Source of the DNA: Flagellimonas aequoris | Lineage (GTDB): Bacteria > Bacteroidota > Bacteroidia > Flavobacteriales > Flavobacteriaceae | Assembly (NCBI RefSeq): GCF_003584165.1 | Contig: NZ_QXFJ01000019.1 | Span: 47,680 to 111,679 of the forward strand | Direction: 5' to 3' | Length of the DNA stretch: 64,000 nucleotides | Shown here: piece after piece, positions 36,391-44,697 of the stretch | Layout of the letters: each line of letters starts with the position of its first letter | How positions within the stretch are numbered: position 1 is the first letter of the stretch | Translations under genes and position numbers: made by a program | The notes under the pieces: generated by a model | What the model was told of the DNA's origin: nothing | Database searches by the model: none | What the model saw: only the letters and a program-made list of their open reading frames with translations

Positions 36391-37548
36391 TTATCTGCAA
36401 TAGGTGCTGATATACTGGTCTGTGAAAATATAGGACTTATTGTAATCCACGAGAAACCTTCCTGTCTTGAACTGGCAATCAAAACTGAGCACATCGCCTT
36501 CCTTGATCTGGTTAAAATCCAAATTTGGCGTCTCGGTAGGGTTACAGGTAATGGGTTTCGAAAAATCTTCCAGTAAGTTTTTGGCAATGGTATTGGTCTC
36601 GCTTTTCAGTTCGTTCAAAAAATCCGATGATATGGATTGCTTTTCAAGAATCTCCCGGGAAACAAATTCAATATCACGACCAATGGCCTTTCCGGAACGG
36701 TAGATCAATCCATCCTCTATATTGAACTCCGTTTTAAAAAAGGTATGCACGTAGGCAATTTTCACAAAGTTCGGATCATCTTCAAAATTGGACTCCATAT
36801 AAGAGGCACTTAATTTTGGCTCGGCACCTTTGGTCAAAAACGAATCAATGGGAACTTCACGCTTATCATACCAGATTTCGTGCTTCTGGTACTCGTACCC
36901 CTCGAACGATTCGCCGCGATCATCACGTTCGTCCATGCAACGAGCATACATGACCACTTCTTTTGCAACATAGTGAAAGCCATTTCGTTCCCTAAAAAAA
37001 GGTATTTTGTACTCATCTTTCAAAATCCACTTGCCTTGGTATTTGTAGCAGGGGTAGTAGCAGTCTTCGGGTAGTTCCTTTAGCTTGACATAAGGTTTTA
37101 TATAATTGTTCTCAAAGCCCCAACGAAGCATTTCATAGCGCGTTTGTTCTGAAAGATCATCATCAGTTTCAACCTCATCGGTTTGTTTGGTGAATAGATA
37201 TAGGGTTATCGCCAGACTGACCAATAAAACCCCGGATATCCACATAAACACCCGCTTGTCAAAAATGGAATTACCAGTACCGCTTGCTTGCTTCGATACT
37301 TTGCGACGAAGTTCATGAACATCCAAAAGCCTTTGCACATTTCGTAATGCCCGGGTCAGTTCACCTTCAGATGCCGTATTGTTGATCAATCTGGAAAATT
37401 GCGAATCACTATAGAATAAATCCCGTGCAATTTTGGAATTGCTCGTGGATTCAAAACTATTGTTCTCGGCATTGTAGCGTCCATAATGATGTTCAAGCTT
37501 TGAGATAAATTCTGCATGAATTTTATTTATCTCCTCTTCTTTACTCAT
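36391..37548 (-). CDS. Membrane protein with HTH-like N-terminus and extracytoplasmic domain (candidate regulator of SusC3)
   Basis: 385 residues, not from a family I can name. Residues 1-85 are cytoplasmic by prediction, and 35-75 (SNSKIARDLFYSDSQFSRLI and following helix) read like a helix-turn-helix. One transmembrane helix spans about 101-119 (VFMWISGVLLVSLAITLYL). The remaining about 260 residues lie outside the membrane and contain six cysteines, including CYYPC (about 165). No kinase or FecR motif is present. It is transcribed divergently from SusC3 with 167 bp between start codons, which is the place of a dedicated local regulator. The architecture (DNA-binding-like domain, one membrane span, sensor-like domain) resembles one-component membrane regulators of the ToxR type, but this is an inference. 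Confidence 0.7.
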   Translation of the reverse strand: MSKEEEINKIHAEFISKLEHHYGRYNAENNSFESTSNSKIARDLFYSDSQFSRLINNTASEGELTRALRNVQRLLDVHELRRKVSKQASGTGNSIFDKRVFMWISGVLLVSLAITLYLFTKQTDEVETDDDLSEQTRYEMLRWGFENNYIKPYVKLKELPEDCYYPCYKYQGKWILKDEYKIPFFRERNGFHYVAKEVVMYARCMDERDDRGESFEGYEYQKHEIWYDKREVPIDSFLTKGAEPKLSASYMESNFEDDPNFVKIAYVHTFFKTEFNIEDGLIYRSGKAIGRDIEFVSREILEKQSISSDFLNELKSETNTIAKNLLEDFSKPITCNPTETPNLDFNQIKEGDVLSFDCQFKTGRFLVDYNKSYIFTDQYISTYCR

Positions 37549-37583
37549 TCAAGTCGGTTGAAAATTGGTAAAAATCGATAAAA

Positions 37584-37603
37584 ATTATTGAAATATCAAT
37601 AAT
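37584..37603. promoter_or_regulatory. Perfect 8-bp inverted repeat upstream of SusC3
   Basis: Arms ATTATTGA (37584-37591) and TCAATAAT (37596-37603) are exact reverse complements with a four-base spacer. It lies in the spacer between the HTH-like membrane protein and SusC3, 113 bp before the SusC3 start. It is a candidate operator; AT-richness of the region raises the chance of a random match. Confidence 0.4.
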
Positions 37604-37607
37604 ATGA

Positions 37608-37634
37608 TTGATTATTTATATAATTGTTAATCAA
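37608..37634. promoter_or_regulatory. Second inverted repeat upstream of SusC3
   Basis: Arms TTGATTA (37608-37614) and TAATCAA (37628-37634) are exact reverse complements separated by 13 AT-rich bases, immediately downstream of the first palindrome. Both share the half-site TTGA, so they could bind the same dimer. Confidence 0.4.
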
Positions 37635-37715
37635 GCAAGCATAATAATATCAAAACAACAATCCTTGTTTTTTTGGTAGTTTTTACTCTAACTAATCAAA
37701 CTTAAAACATTTAAA

Positions 37716-40700
37716 ATGAAAATTAGACTTAAGCATGCATTTTTGCTACTTGCAGTCCTTTCCATTCAGTTTGCAATTTCTCAGAAAACAGTATCAGGAA
37801 CCGTGACCGACGAAAATGGTATGCCATTGGTGGGGGTTTCCATTATTGAGAAAGGAACGACCAATGGAATTTCTACGGATTTTGATGGCAAGTATTCCAT
37901 TACCGTTAAAGATGGGTCTTCTGAACTTATGTTCAGTTATATTGGTTTTACTCCAGTGACCAAGCTGGTGGGGACGGCAAGTACGTTGGACATTACTATG
38001 GTAGAGAGCGCAGAGGCGTTGGATGAGGTGGTCATTACTTCCCTAGGCTTTAAGGAGCGTAAGGATGACCTTGGGTATGCCAGTTCCACCGTTGGGGGAA
38101 ACAAGATCAGTGAGGCCGGGGAGACCAATGTCCTGAACAGTCTTTCTGGAAAATCCTCCGGAGTACGCATCAGCAGAAATTCAAGTGATCCTGGTGCGGG
38201 TTCCTATATTCAAATTAGGGGATTGTCTTCCATAACAAGGAACAGCCAGCCCCTAATCATTGTGGATGGCGTTCCCATCAGTAATGATGTACGTGGAAAC
38301 AGCGATAGTGGTGGCGTGAACCAAGAATCGAGGCTTAATGACATCAACCCCAATGACATTGAATCGATCACCATTCTTAAAGGTGCTTCGGCCGCAGCTT
38401 TGTGGGGTACACAGGCCTTGGGAGGGGTGATCAACATTACCACCAAAAGTGGCAAGTTCAACAGTAAACTTTCCGTAAGTTTAAAAAGTACGTATTCATA
38501 TGATGAAATAAACAGAAAATACCCGTTGCAAGATAAATTTGGGCAAGGCGATAATGGCGTTTATGACCAAAGGGCCCGGGATTCTTGGGGAGATAAACTA
38601 GCTGACAGGTCAGGAGGATTGGACGAATTGGATACTTCCGGGGAGTTTTATATCGACCAGGCTGGCAATGTGTACTATCCGATTCTGACCAAAAATTCTA
38701 GGGAGACTTTCCATGATTCCAATTTTGATAAAATATTCAGCAATGGACATTTTTTTGAAAATAACCTTAGTTTGAGTGGAGGGAACCAAAAGAGTTCCAT
38801 GTTCTTCAGTTTGGGGGATTTGAACCAACAGGGAATCATTAGGAACAATTCCGATTACAGAAGGACCACGGTACGGTTCAATGCAAGACAAAATTTTACC
38901 GATGCCATAAGTTTGAAGATCAGTTCTTCCTACTCCCGGACCAAATCCAATAGAATTGAAAAAGGGGCTAATAGTTCAGGACTCTACTTGGGCTTGTTGA
39001 GAAACCCGGTCGATTTTGATATCACAGGATATCGGGGGGATTATTTTGCCAACAATGATGCCACTCCCGTTTCCAATCGGCACCGATCGTATCGGGAGCC
39101 TTTGGGTGCAGATGGAACCGCTACGTATAACAATCCACTTTGGACCATCAATGAGCAGGAGAATTTGGCCAAGGTGGACCGTTTTATCACCAACGTGGAA
39201 TTGACGGCGACCCCGAGCTCTTGGCTGACCTTGATTGCTAGAGTAGGGTTGGATCACTACAGCGAAAAAAGAAATGAATTTTTCACCCCTGGTTCTGCTT
39301 CGGGAGCGTTCAGCACGGGATACATCAGTCAAGAATTGGCAACCAATTCTATCTTCAACATGGATTATATTGCCAAGACCGCATTCAATTTCACTGATGA
39401 CCTAAATGGGGATTTTCTTTTAGGTTTCAATTTTAATGATAAGTCAAGGGCCGTAAACGGTTACACAGGAACCAACTTTATACAGTTTTTGGATGTGGAC
39501 AGTGGTATTCGTGATGTGGACAACATTTTGCCAGAGAACATTATTACCACCAGTACCCAAGGACATGAGCGGACAGTGGGCGTTTATTCATCTGCCTCCT
39601 TTTCCCTTTATGATATGCTCTTTTTGAATGCTACGGTTCGGGCGGAAACAGCCTCCACTTTTGGGGACGAGAACAACAAAGCCTTTATTTTTCCATCAAC
39701 CTCCATAGCTTGGCAGTTTTCCCAACTGGAACCGTTTAAGGACAATAATACCTTTTCCTTTGGAAAATTAAGGGTCTCCTATGGTGAAGTAGGGGTACAG
39801 CCCGCGAGATACAATACCTCCAATGTATATGTTTCCCCCACCTTTGGGGATGCCTACGGAGGTGGACTCAATCTTGGATTGTTCGGAAATGGGGCCTTTG
39901 TGCCAAGTTCCAGTCGAGGGAATACCAATTTAAAACCGGAACGAAAAAAGGAAATCGAGTTGGGTGCGGACCTCCGTTTTTTCAGGGATAGATTGTCCTT
40001 GAGCGGCACCTACTTTTCCAACGTTACGGAAGATGTGTTGTTGGAATTCCCCCAAGCCAATTCCACTGGGTATACTTCCGTGTATACCAATGGGGCCGAA
40101 ATAGAGAATAAGGGGTATGAATTGGATTTGGGATACCGCATCATCCAAACCAAGGATTTTACATGGTCTTTGGATGCCAACTTTACCCAGGTCAGGAACA
40201 AGGTAACAGATTTGGCAGGGATAGAATCCTTGAATCTGGGAGGGTTATCGGCCGTAAGCTCAAGAGCGGTGGAAGGGCAACCTTTGGGTGTGCTTTGGGG
40301 ATCAAGAACACTCCGAAACGAAGATGGGTCCATTGTGTATGATGAATATGGTTTTCCGGAGCAGGACCAGCTAGAAGGTGTGATCGGCGACCCCAACCCA
40401 GATTGGCAGGGTTCCATTTCATCCACTTTTTCATATAAAAAGCTACGCTTGTCCGTATTGTTCGAAACCTATCAAGGAGCCGATATCTACGCAGGAACAA
40501 AATCGGTCATGCGTGACTTGGGAACATGGTCAGACACGGCGAACGAGATAACGGCTACCCGAAATTATTTTACTTGGGATGGGAACATCATCAACATTGG
40601 CGATACGTTCCGTGGAAATGTGGCCGATTTCGGAGCTGGCCCGGTAGCCCTCACGGAAGCATGGTATAATGGGGATGGAGGATTTTTCAGCAATGGAAAT

Positions 40701-40967
40701 GATGAATTGTACATTGAAGATGGTTCTTGGACCCGTTTAAGGGAGCTGAGCCTCTCCTATCTTTTGGACAATCCCTGGTTGAAGAATTCCATTGGGCTTC
40801 AATCGGCGGAGTTCTCACTTACAGGGCGTAACCTTTTTCTTTGGACAAAATTTGAGGGCAACGATCCCGATACCAACCTTTCCGGTATCAGTGCGGCTAG
40901 GGGGATTGAGTATTTCAACAACCCCAGTACCAAATCCTATTTGTTTAGCCTAACCCTAAACTTCTAA
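37716..40967 (+). CDS. SusC-family TonB-dependent transporter (SusC3)
   Basis: 1083 residues. Signal peptide about 1-22 (ending AISQ), CarboxypepD_reg-like domain (about 24-100; PLVGVSIIEKGTTNGI, DFDGKYSI), DEVVITSLGF near 106-115, plug (VDGVPIS, KGASAAALWGTQALGGVINI) and the barrel ending KSYLFSLTLNF. There is no STN domain, so it should not signal to an ECF/FecR pair, and none is adjacent. It heads a tight operon with SusD3 (16 bp), a DUF4886 hydrolase and a DASS transporter. The upstream divergent HTH-like membrane protein is the likely local regulator (inference). Cargo is unknown, and no glycosidase gene is in this cluster. Confidence 0.97.
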   Translation: MKIRLKHAFLLLAVLSIQFAISQKTVSGTVTDENGMPLVGVSIIEKGTTNGISTDFDGKYSITVKDGSSELMFSYIGFTPVTKLVGTASTLDITMVESAEALDEVVITSLGFKERKDDLGYASSTVGGNKISEAGETNVLNSLSGKSSGVRISRNSSDPGAGSYIQIRGLSSITRNSQPLIIVDGVPISNDVRGNSDSGGVNQESRLNDINPNDIESITILKGASAAALWGTQALGGVINITTKSGKFNSKLSVSLKSTYSYDEINRKYPLQDKFGQGDNGVYDQRARDSWGDKLADRSGGLDELDTSGEFYIDQAGNVYYPILTKNSRETFHDSNFDKIFSNGHFFENNLSLSGGNQKSSMFFSLGDLNQQGIIRNNSDYRRTTVRFNARQNFTDAISLKISSSYSRTKSNRIEKGANSSGLYLGLLRNPVDFDITGYRGDYFANNDATPVSNRHRSYREPLGADGTATYNNPLWTINEQENLAKVDRFITNVELTATPSSWLTLIARVGLDHYSEKRNEFFTPGSASGAFSTGYISQELATNSIFNMDYIAKTAFNFTDDLNGDFLLGFNFNDKSRAVNGYTGTNFIQFLDVDSGIRDVDNILPENIITTSTQGHERTVGVYSSASFSLYDMLFLNATVRAETASTFGDENNKAFIFPSTSIAWQFSQLEPFKDNNTFSFGKLRVSYGEVGVQPARYNTSNVYVSPTFGDAYGGGLNLGLFGNGAFVPSSSRGNTNLKPERKKEIELGADLRFFRDRLSLSGTYFSNVTEDVLLEFPQANSTGYTSVYTNGAEIENKGYELDLGYRIIQTKDFTWSLDANFTQVRNKVTDLAGIESLNLGGLSAVSSRAVEGQPLGVLWGSRTLRNEDGSIVYDEYGFPEQDQLEGVIGDPNPDWQGSISSTFSYKKLRLSVLFETYQGADIYAGTKSVMRDLGTWSDTANEITATRNYFTWDGNIINIGDTFRGNVADFGAGPVALTEAWYNGDGGFFSNGNDELYIEDGSWTRLRELSLSYLLDNPWLKNSIGLQSAEFSLTGRNLFLWTKFEGNDPDTNLSGISAARGIEYFNNPSTKSYLFSLTLNF

Positions 40968-40983
40968 TCAAAAAAATAAGACA

Positions 40984-42402
40984 ATGAAAAGCTATATCTC
41001 CATTTTTATACTCTTTGCCTTATTGGCATCTTGTAGCAAATTGGTCGATGACCTTAATAATGACCCGAACAATCTCACAGAAAGTTCCTATGGAACTGTT
41101 TTAACGGGAACTGAAGTGGGCAACATTCTATTGCAAACCGGCGAAACGGCCCGAAGGGCGTCCATTTTTGCTGGTCAGTATACCGGAATCGATAGACAAC
41201 ACCTCGGGTTTTCCCAATACTCGGTGACCACCAGTGATTTTGATGCCCTTTGGAACGATGCCTACGTAAATGCCTTTAGAAATGCACTAATCGCCGAAGA
41301 AACGGCATTGAACGATGACATTGGCCCTGTAGCACAGGGGATATCCTTGGTGCTCCAGGCACAGATAGCTGGGACGATTGCTTCGCTTTATGGGGATATG
41401 CCCTTTGACGAAGCGGGGAATGTGGCCATAACCGATCCTATTTTTGAAGGACAGAAAACAGTCTACGGAAAAATCCAAAACACGTTGGATACTGCTATAA
41501 CATTATTGGCGGAGGGTACCGGAAAACCAAGTGCTGGTTCAGATATTTATTTGGATGGCGATGCCAATGCGTGGATTGAGGTGGCCTATACCTTGAAGGC
41601 ACGTTTTTATCTGCACACCAAAAATTATCAAAGTGCACTTGCCGCGGCCTCCAATGGCATCAGTTCCATGGACAACAGTTTGTATGGTCCTCATGGGACT
41701 GCTGCTGAAAACTCCAATTTAAACTATCAGTTTTTTGCTATCGAAGTACGTCAGGCAGATGTTGTGGTTTCAGATTTCATGGCCAGTCTGGTAGACCCGA
41801 ATGTGGGGAATCCGATTCCATCCAATTACAGGGGAAATGCGAAAACGGATGAAACTGGCCGATATAACTTTTTGTTCACTACGAACAGTACGGGCATTCA
41901 GCCTAATATTTCCAATGGCTTTGCGGCACAGGACGCGCCTGCACCTCTGGTGACCTATGAAGAGAACCTGCTCATATTGGCAGAGGCAGGATTCAGGGTC
42001 AATGGGTTTGATACTGGTCTTTCCTATCTGAATGATTTTAGGGCATTCATGAACACAGGGGGATATCTTAGAAATATAGATCCGGCGCAAGTGCTTTATG
42101 AGCCCTATGTTTCCGCTGATTTTGAAACCGGTGGAATGGAAAATCCGGATAATATCAGTCAGAACAATGCCTTATTACGCGAAATTTTGGAAGAGCGCTA
42201 TGTGACTCTTTTTGGACTGATTGAACCTTTCAACGACACCCGTAGAACATTGGGGGAAACAGTGGTAAGGGTTCCGATAACCCCAAATACCGGCAGCCAG
42301 TTGCCACAGCGATTTCTGTATCCGCAATCCGAAATAGATAGGAACACCAATGTTCCCGATCCCATTCCCAACTTTTTTGATAAAACCCCTGTTAACCAAT
42401 AG
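40984..42402 (+). CDS. SusD-like_2 nutrient-binding lipoprotein (SusD3)
   Basis: 472 residues, with lipobox LLASC (Cys about 17) followed by SKLVDDLNNDPNN, a common SusD-like_2 opening. TIASLYGDMPFDEAGN, WIEVAYTLKARFYLHTKNY and EEILEERYVTLFGLIEPFNDTRRT-type segments (LREILEERYVTLFG) are present. It follows SusC3 by 16 bp and precedes the DUF4886 gene by 14 bp, so it is part of one transcript. Confidence 0.95.
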   Translation: MKSYISIFILFALLASCSKLVDDLNNDPNNLTESSYGTVLTGTEVGNILLQTGETARRASIFAGQYTGIDRQHLGFSQYSVTTSDFDALWNDAYVNAFRNALIAEETALNDDIGPVAQGISLVLQAQIAGTIASLYGDMPFDEAGNVAITDPIFEGQKTVYGKIQNTLDTAITLLAEGTGKPSAGSDIYLDGDANAWIEVAYTLKARFYLHTKNYQSALAAASNGISSMDNSLYGPHGTAAENSNLNYQFFAIEVRQADVVVSDFMASLVDPNVGNPIPSNYRGNAKTDETGRYNFLFTTNSTGIQPNISNGFAAQDAPAPLVTYEENLLILAEAGFRVNGFDTGLSYLNDFRAFMNTGGYLRNIDPAQVLYEPYVSADFETGGMENPDNISQNNALLREILEERYVTLFGLIEPFNDTRRTLGETVVRVPITPNTGSQLPQRFLYPQSEIDRNTNVPDPIPNFFDKTPVNQ

Positions 42403-42416
42403 TTACTACTTAGAAC

Positions 42417-43196
42417 ATGAAAATAAAACACATTAAAAGCATCTGTTTTTGGTTACTGGCATTGACTGTATTGGTGCCGACCAACCTCAATGCGCAAGAA
42501 GAAAAAGCCCCCGTTAAAATATTGTTTGTGGGGAACAGCTTCACCTATTTTTGGAACATGCCCCAGTTGGTAAGCGCCATGGCGGAAACACAAGGGGTCT
42601 CTATCCAAACATACCAATCAACTGTTGGGGGGAGCAATCTGGAACAACATTGGAAAGGGGAGAAGGGGACAAAGACCCGTGAATTACTTGAAAATAAAAA
42701 GTGGGACTATGTGGTTTTTGGAGACCATAGTTTGAGTACCATTGAAGCCCCGGAACGTTTTAAGGAGTATGGGACCAAGTTTGCGGAATTGGTCCGTTCC
42801 CAAGGAGCGGAGCCCATCTTTTATATGACATGGGCCTATAAATCCAATCCCTTGATGCAGGAAACCATTACCAAAGGTTATATGGACCTTGCTACAGAGC
42901 TCAACGCCAAAGTACTTCCGGTCGGCCCTGTATATATGAAAGCAAGAACTTTAAGGCCTGATTTAGAGTTCTATTTTGATGACAAACACCCATCGCCGGA
43001 CGGGTCCTATTTAATAGCCCTTACCATAACAAAATTGCTTACCGGCAAATCTGTGGGTACTATCCCAGATCGTTTGACCACGGTAGACGGGAACGGTGAA
43101 AATCTGTACCTGTGCTTTGTATTGCCACCCACGGGGGATTTTTTGAGACAATTGGTAGAGGAAATGAATTTTGAATCCTTTAAAACCCAAAAATGA
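42417..43196 (+). CDS. DUF4886 SGNH/GDSL-type hydrolase
   Basis: 259 residues with a signal peptide ending LNAQ. The SGNH block I is KILFVGNSFTYFWNMP with the likely nucleophile S41; VGGSNLEQHW gives the block II glycine, GDHSL corresponds to block III and DDKHPSPDGSYL (about 186-197) carries the Asp/His of block V. Related proteins are carbohydrate or carboxylic esterases. Its stop codon overlaps the start of the DASS transporter by four bases (ATGA), coupling it to an organic-anion transporter: a possible scenario is ester cleavage followed by uptake of the released acid (inference). Confidence 0.88.
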   Translation: MKIKHIKSICFWLLALTVLVPTNLNAQEEKAPVKILFVGNSFTYFWNMPQLVSAMAETQGVSIQTYQSTVGGSNLEQHWKGEKGTKTRELLENKKWDYVVFGDHSLSTIEAPERFKEYGTKFAELVRSQGAEPIFYMTWAYKSNPLMQETITKGYMDLATELNAKVLPVGPVYMKARTLRPDLEFYFDDKHPSPDGSYLIALTITKLLTGKSVGTIPDRLTTVDGNGENLYLCFVLPPTGDFLRQLVEEMNFESFKTQK

Positions 43197-44677
43197 ACTT
43201 TTTAAAAAAGCATATCTTTTTAGTGGCGGGACCCTTGGCTTTTCTGATACTGCAAGGCTTTAATCCCCCGACCGGGATGTCCGACAGTGCTTTCAGTATG
43301 TTGGGCATTACCTTATGGATGGCCATCTGGTGGGTTACCGAGGCCATTCCAATTGGGGTTACGGCCCTTTTACCGATCATATTGTTTCCGCTGACCGGGG
43401 CCGTCGAACTTTCGGAAACCACTGCCTCCTACGGGCATAAGTATATTTTTCTATACATGGGAGGATTTCTATTGGCTATTGCCATCGAGAAATGGAACCT
43501 ACACAAGCGGATTGCCCTACATGTGATCCGGCTTATCGGAACCAACGTATCAAAGATTATTTTGGGCTTTATGGTAGCCACTGCTTTTCTGTCTATGTGG
43601 ATATCCAATACGGCTACCTCGGTAATGATGCTACCCATAGGAATGTCCATTGTGGCACAATTGAAGGATAACCCTGCTACCATAGAGGATGAGAACTTGA
43701 TTTTTGGTAAGGCATTGATGCTCGGTATTGCCTATAGTGCATCTATCGGAGGTATTGCCACCTTGATAGGAACCCCGCCAAATCTGGTTTTCGCTGGTTA
43801 TGTGGAAGAGGTTTATGGCATAGAGATCACATTTTGGCAATGGGCCAAATGGGGACTTCCCATCGCCATTCCACTTTTGTTGATGGCTTGGATCTACCTT
43901 ACCCGTTTCGCTTTCAAATTCAAGCAGAAAGAATTTCCTGGGGGAAGGGAGGAAATCAATCAATTGGTGAGGCAATTGGGACCTATGAAGAAAGAAGAAA
44001 AAATAGTTTTGGGCATCTTCATCCTTACTGCTTTTGCATGGATCGGCCGCTCGTTCATCCTACAACCATTGTTGCCAGCCATAGATGACACCATAATAGC
44101 CATGTGTGCGGGTATTTTGCTGTTCACCATTCAGGGAAGTGATAAAGAAGAACCCTTGATTACATGGGATGATGCAGTGAAATTACCATGGGGTATCATC
44201 CTATTGTTTGGTGGGGGTATGGCCCTGGCCTCAGGTTTTGAAACCACTGGCTTGGCGGCATGGCTGGGAAGCCAAATGAATCTTTTACAGGGACTGGCAC
44301 TCATTGTGCTGGTTGTGGTCATCATTACCTCGGTGAATTTTATAACCGAAGTGACCTCCAATTTGGCAACCACAGCAATGTTGCTCCCCATTTTGGCACC
44401 TATTGCAGTAGGTTTGAACATCAACCCTTATATACTTATGGTAGCCACTACGGTTGCGGCATCCTGTGCCTTTATGCTACCAGTGGCAACTCCGCCCAAT
44501 GCAGTGGTGTTCGGGTCGGGGTACCTAAAAATATCGGATATGGCCAAGAGCGGTATTTGGATGAACATTTTTTCCATAGTGTTCCTCACCCTCATGGTGT
44601 ACTATTTGCTGCCCCTTATCTGGGATTTTCACCCAAGGGAGTTCAGCGCCTTTATCGTGAATAAAATTACCAAATGA
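43193..44677 (+). CDS. SLC13/DASS-family sodium:dicarboxylate or anion symporter
   Basis: 494 residues, with at least ten hydrophobic segments. The two SNT-type cation/substrate motifs of the DASS family are present: SMWISNTATSVMMLP (about 133-147) and ITEVTSNLATTAMLLP (about 383-398), and the C-terminal VATPPNAVVFGSG. Such carriers import succinate, malate, citrate or sulfate with sodium. It starts four bases inside the end of the DUF4886 gene and is followed 20 bp later by a lipoprotein gene. Having an inner-membrane carboxylate transporter directly coupled to a SusCD pair is unusual for a classical glycan locus. Confidence 0.93.
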   Translation: MNFLKKHIFLVAGPLAFLILQGFNPPTGMSDSAFSMLGITLWMAIWWVTEAIPIGVTALLPIILFPLTGAVELSETTASYGHKYIFLYMGGFLLAIAIEKWNLHKRIALHVIRLIGTNVSKIILGFMVATAFLSMWISNTATSVMMLPIGMSIVAQLKDNPATIEDENLIFGKALMLGIAYSASIGGIATLIGTPPNLVFAGYVEEVYGIEITFWQWAKWGLPIAIPLLLMAWIYLTRFAFKFKQKEFPGGREEINQLVRQLGPMKKEEKIVLGIFILTAFAWIGRSFILQPLLPAIDDTIIAMCAGILLFTIQGSDKEEPLITWDDAVKLPWGIILLFGGGMALASGFETTGLAAWLGSQMNLLQGLALIVLVVVIITSVNFITEVTSNLATTAMLLPILAPIAVGLNINPYILMVATTVAASCAFMLPVATPPNAVVFGSGYLKISDMAKSGIWMNIFSIVFLTLMVYYLLPLIWDFHPREFSAFIVNKITK

Positions 44678-44697
44678 CAAACTAAAAATTAACGAAC

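Noticed and set aside
3161..37590. The shared string CGATAAAAATT upstream of the CBM9-like gene and in the SusC3 spacer as a common regulatory motif
   Set aside because: It is short, AT-rich and found only twice by eye, so a chance match cannot be excluded.
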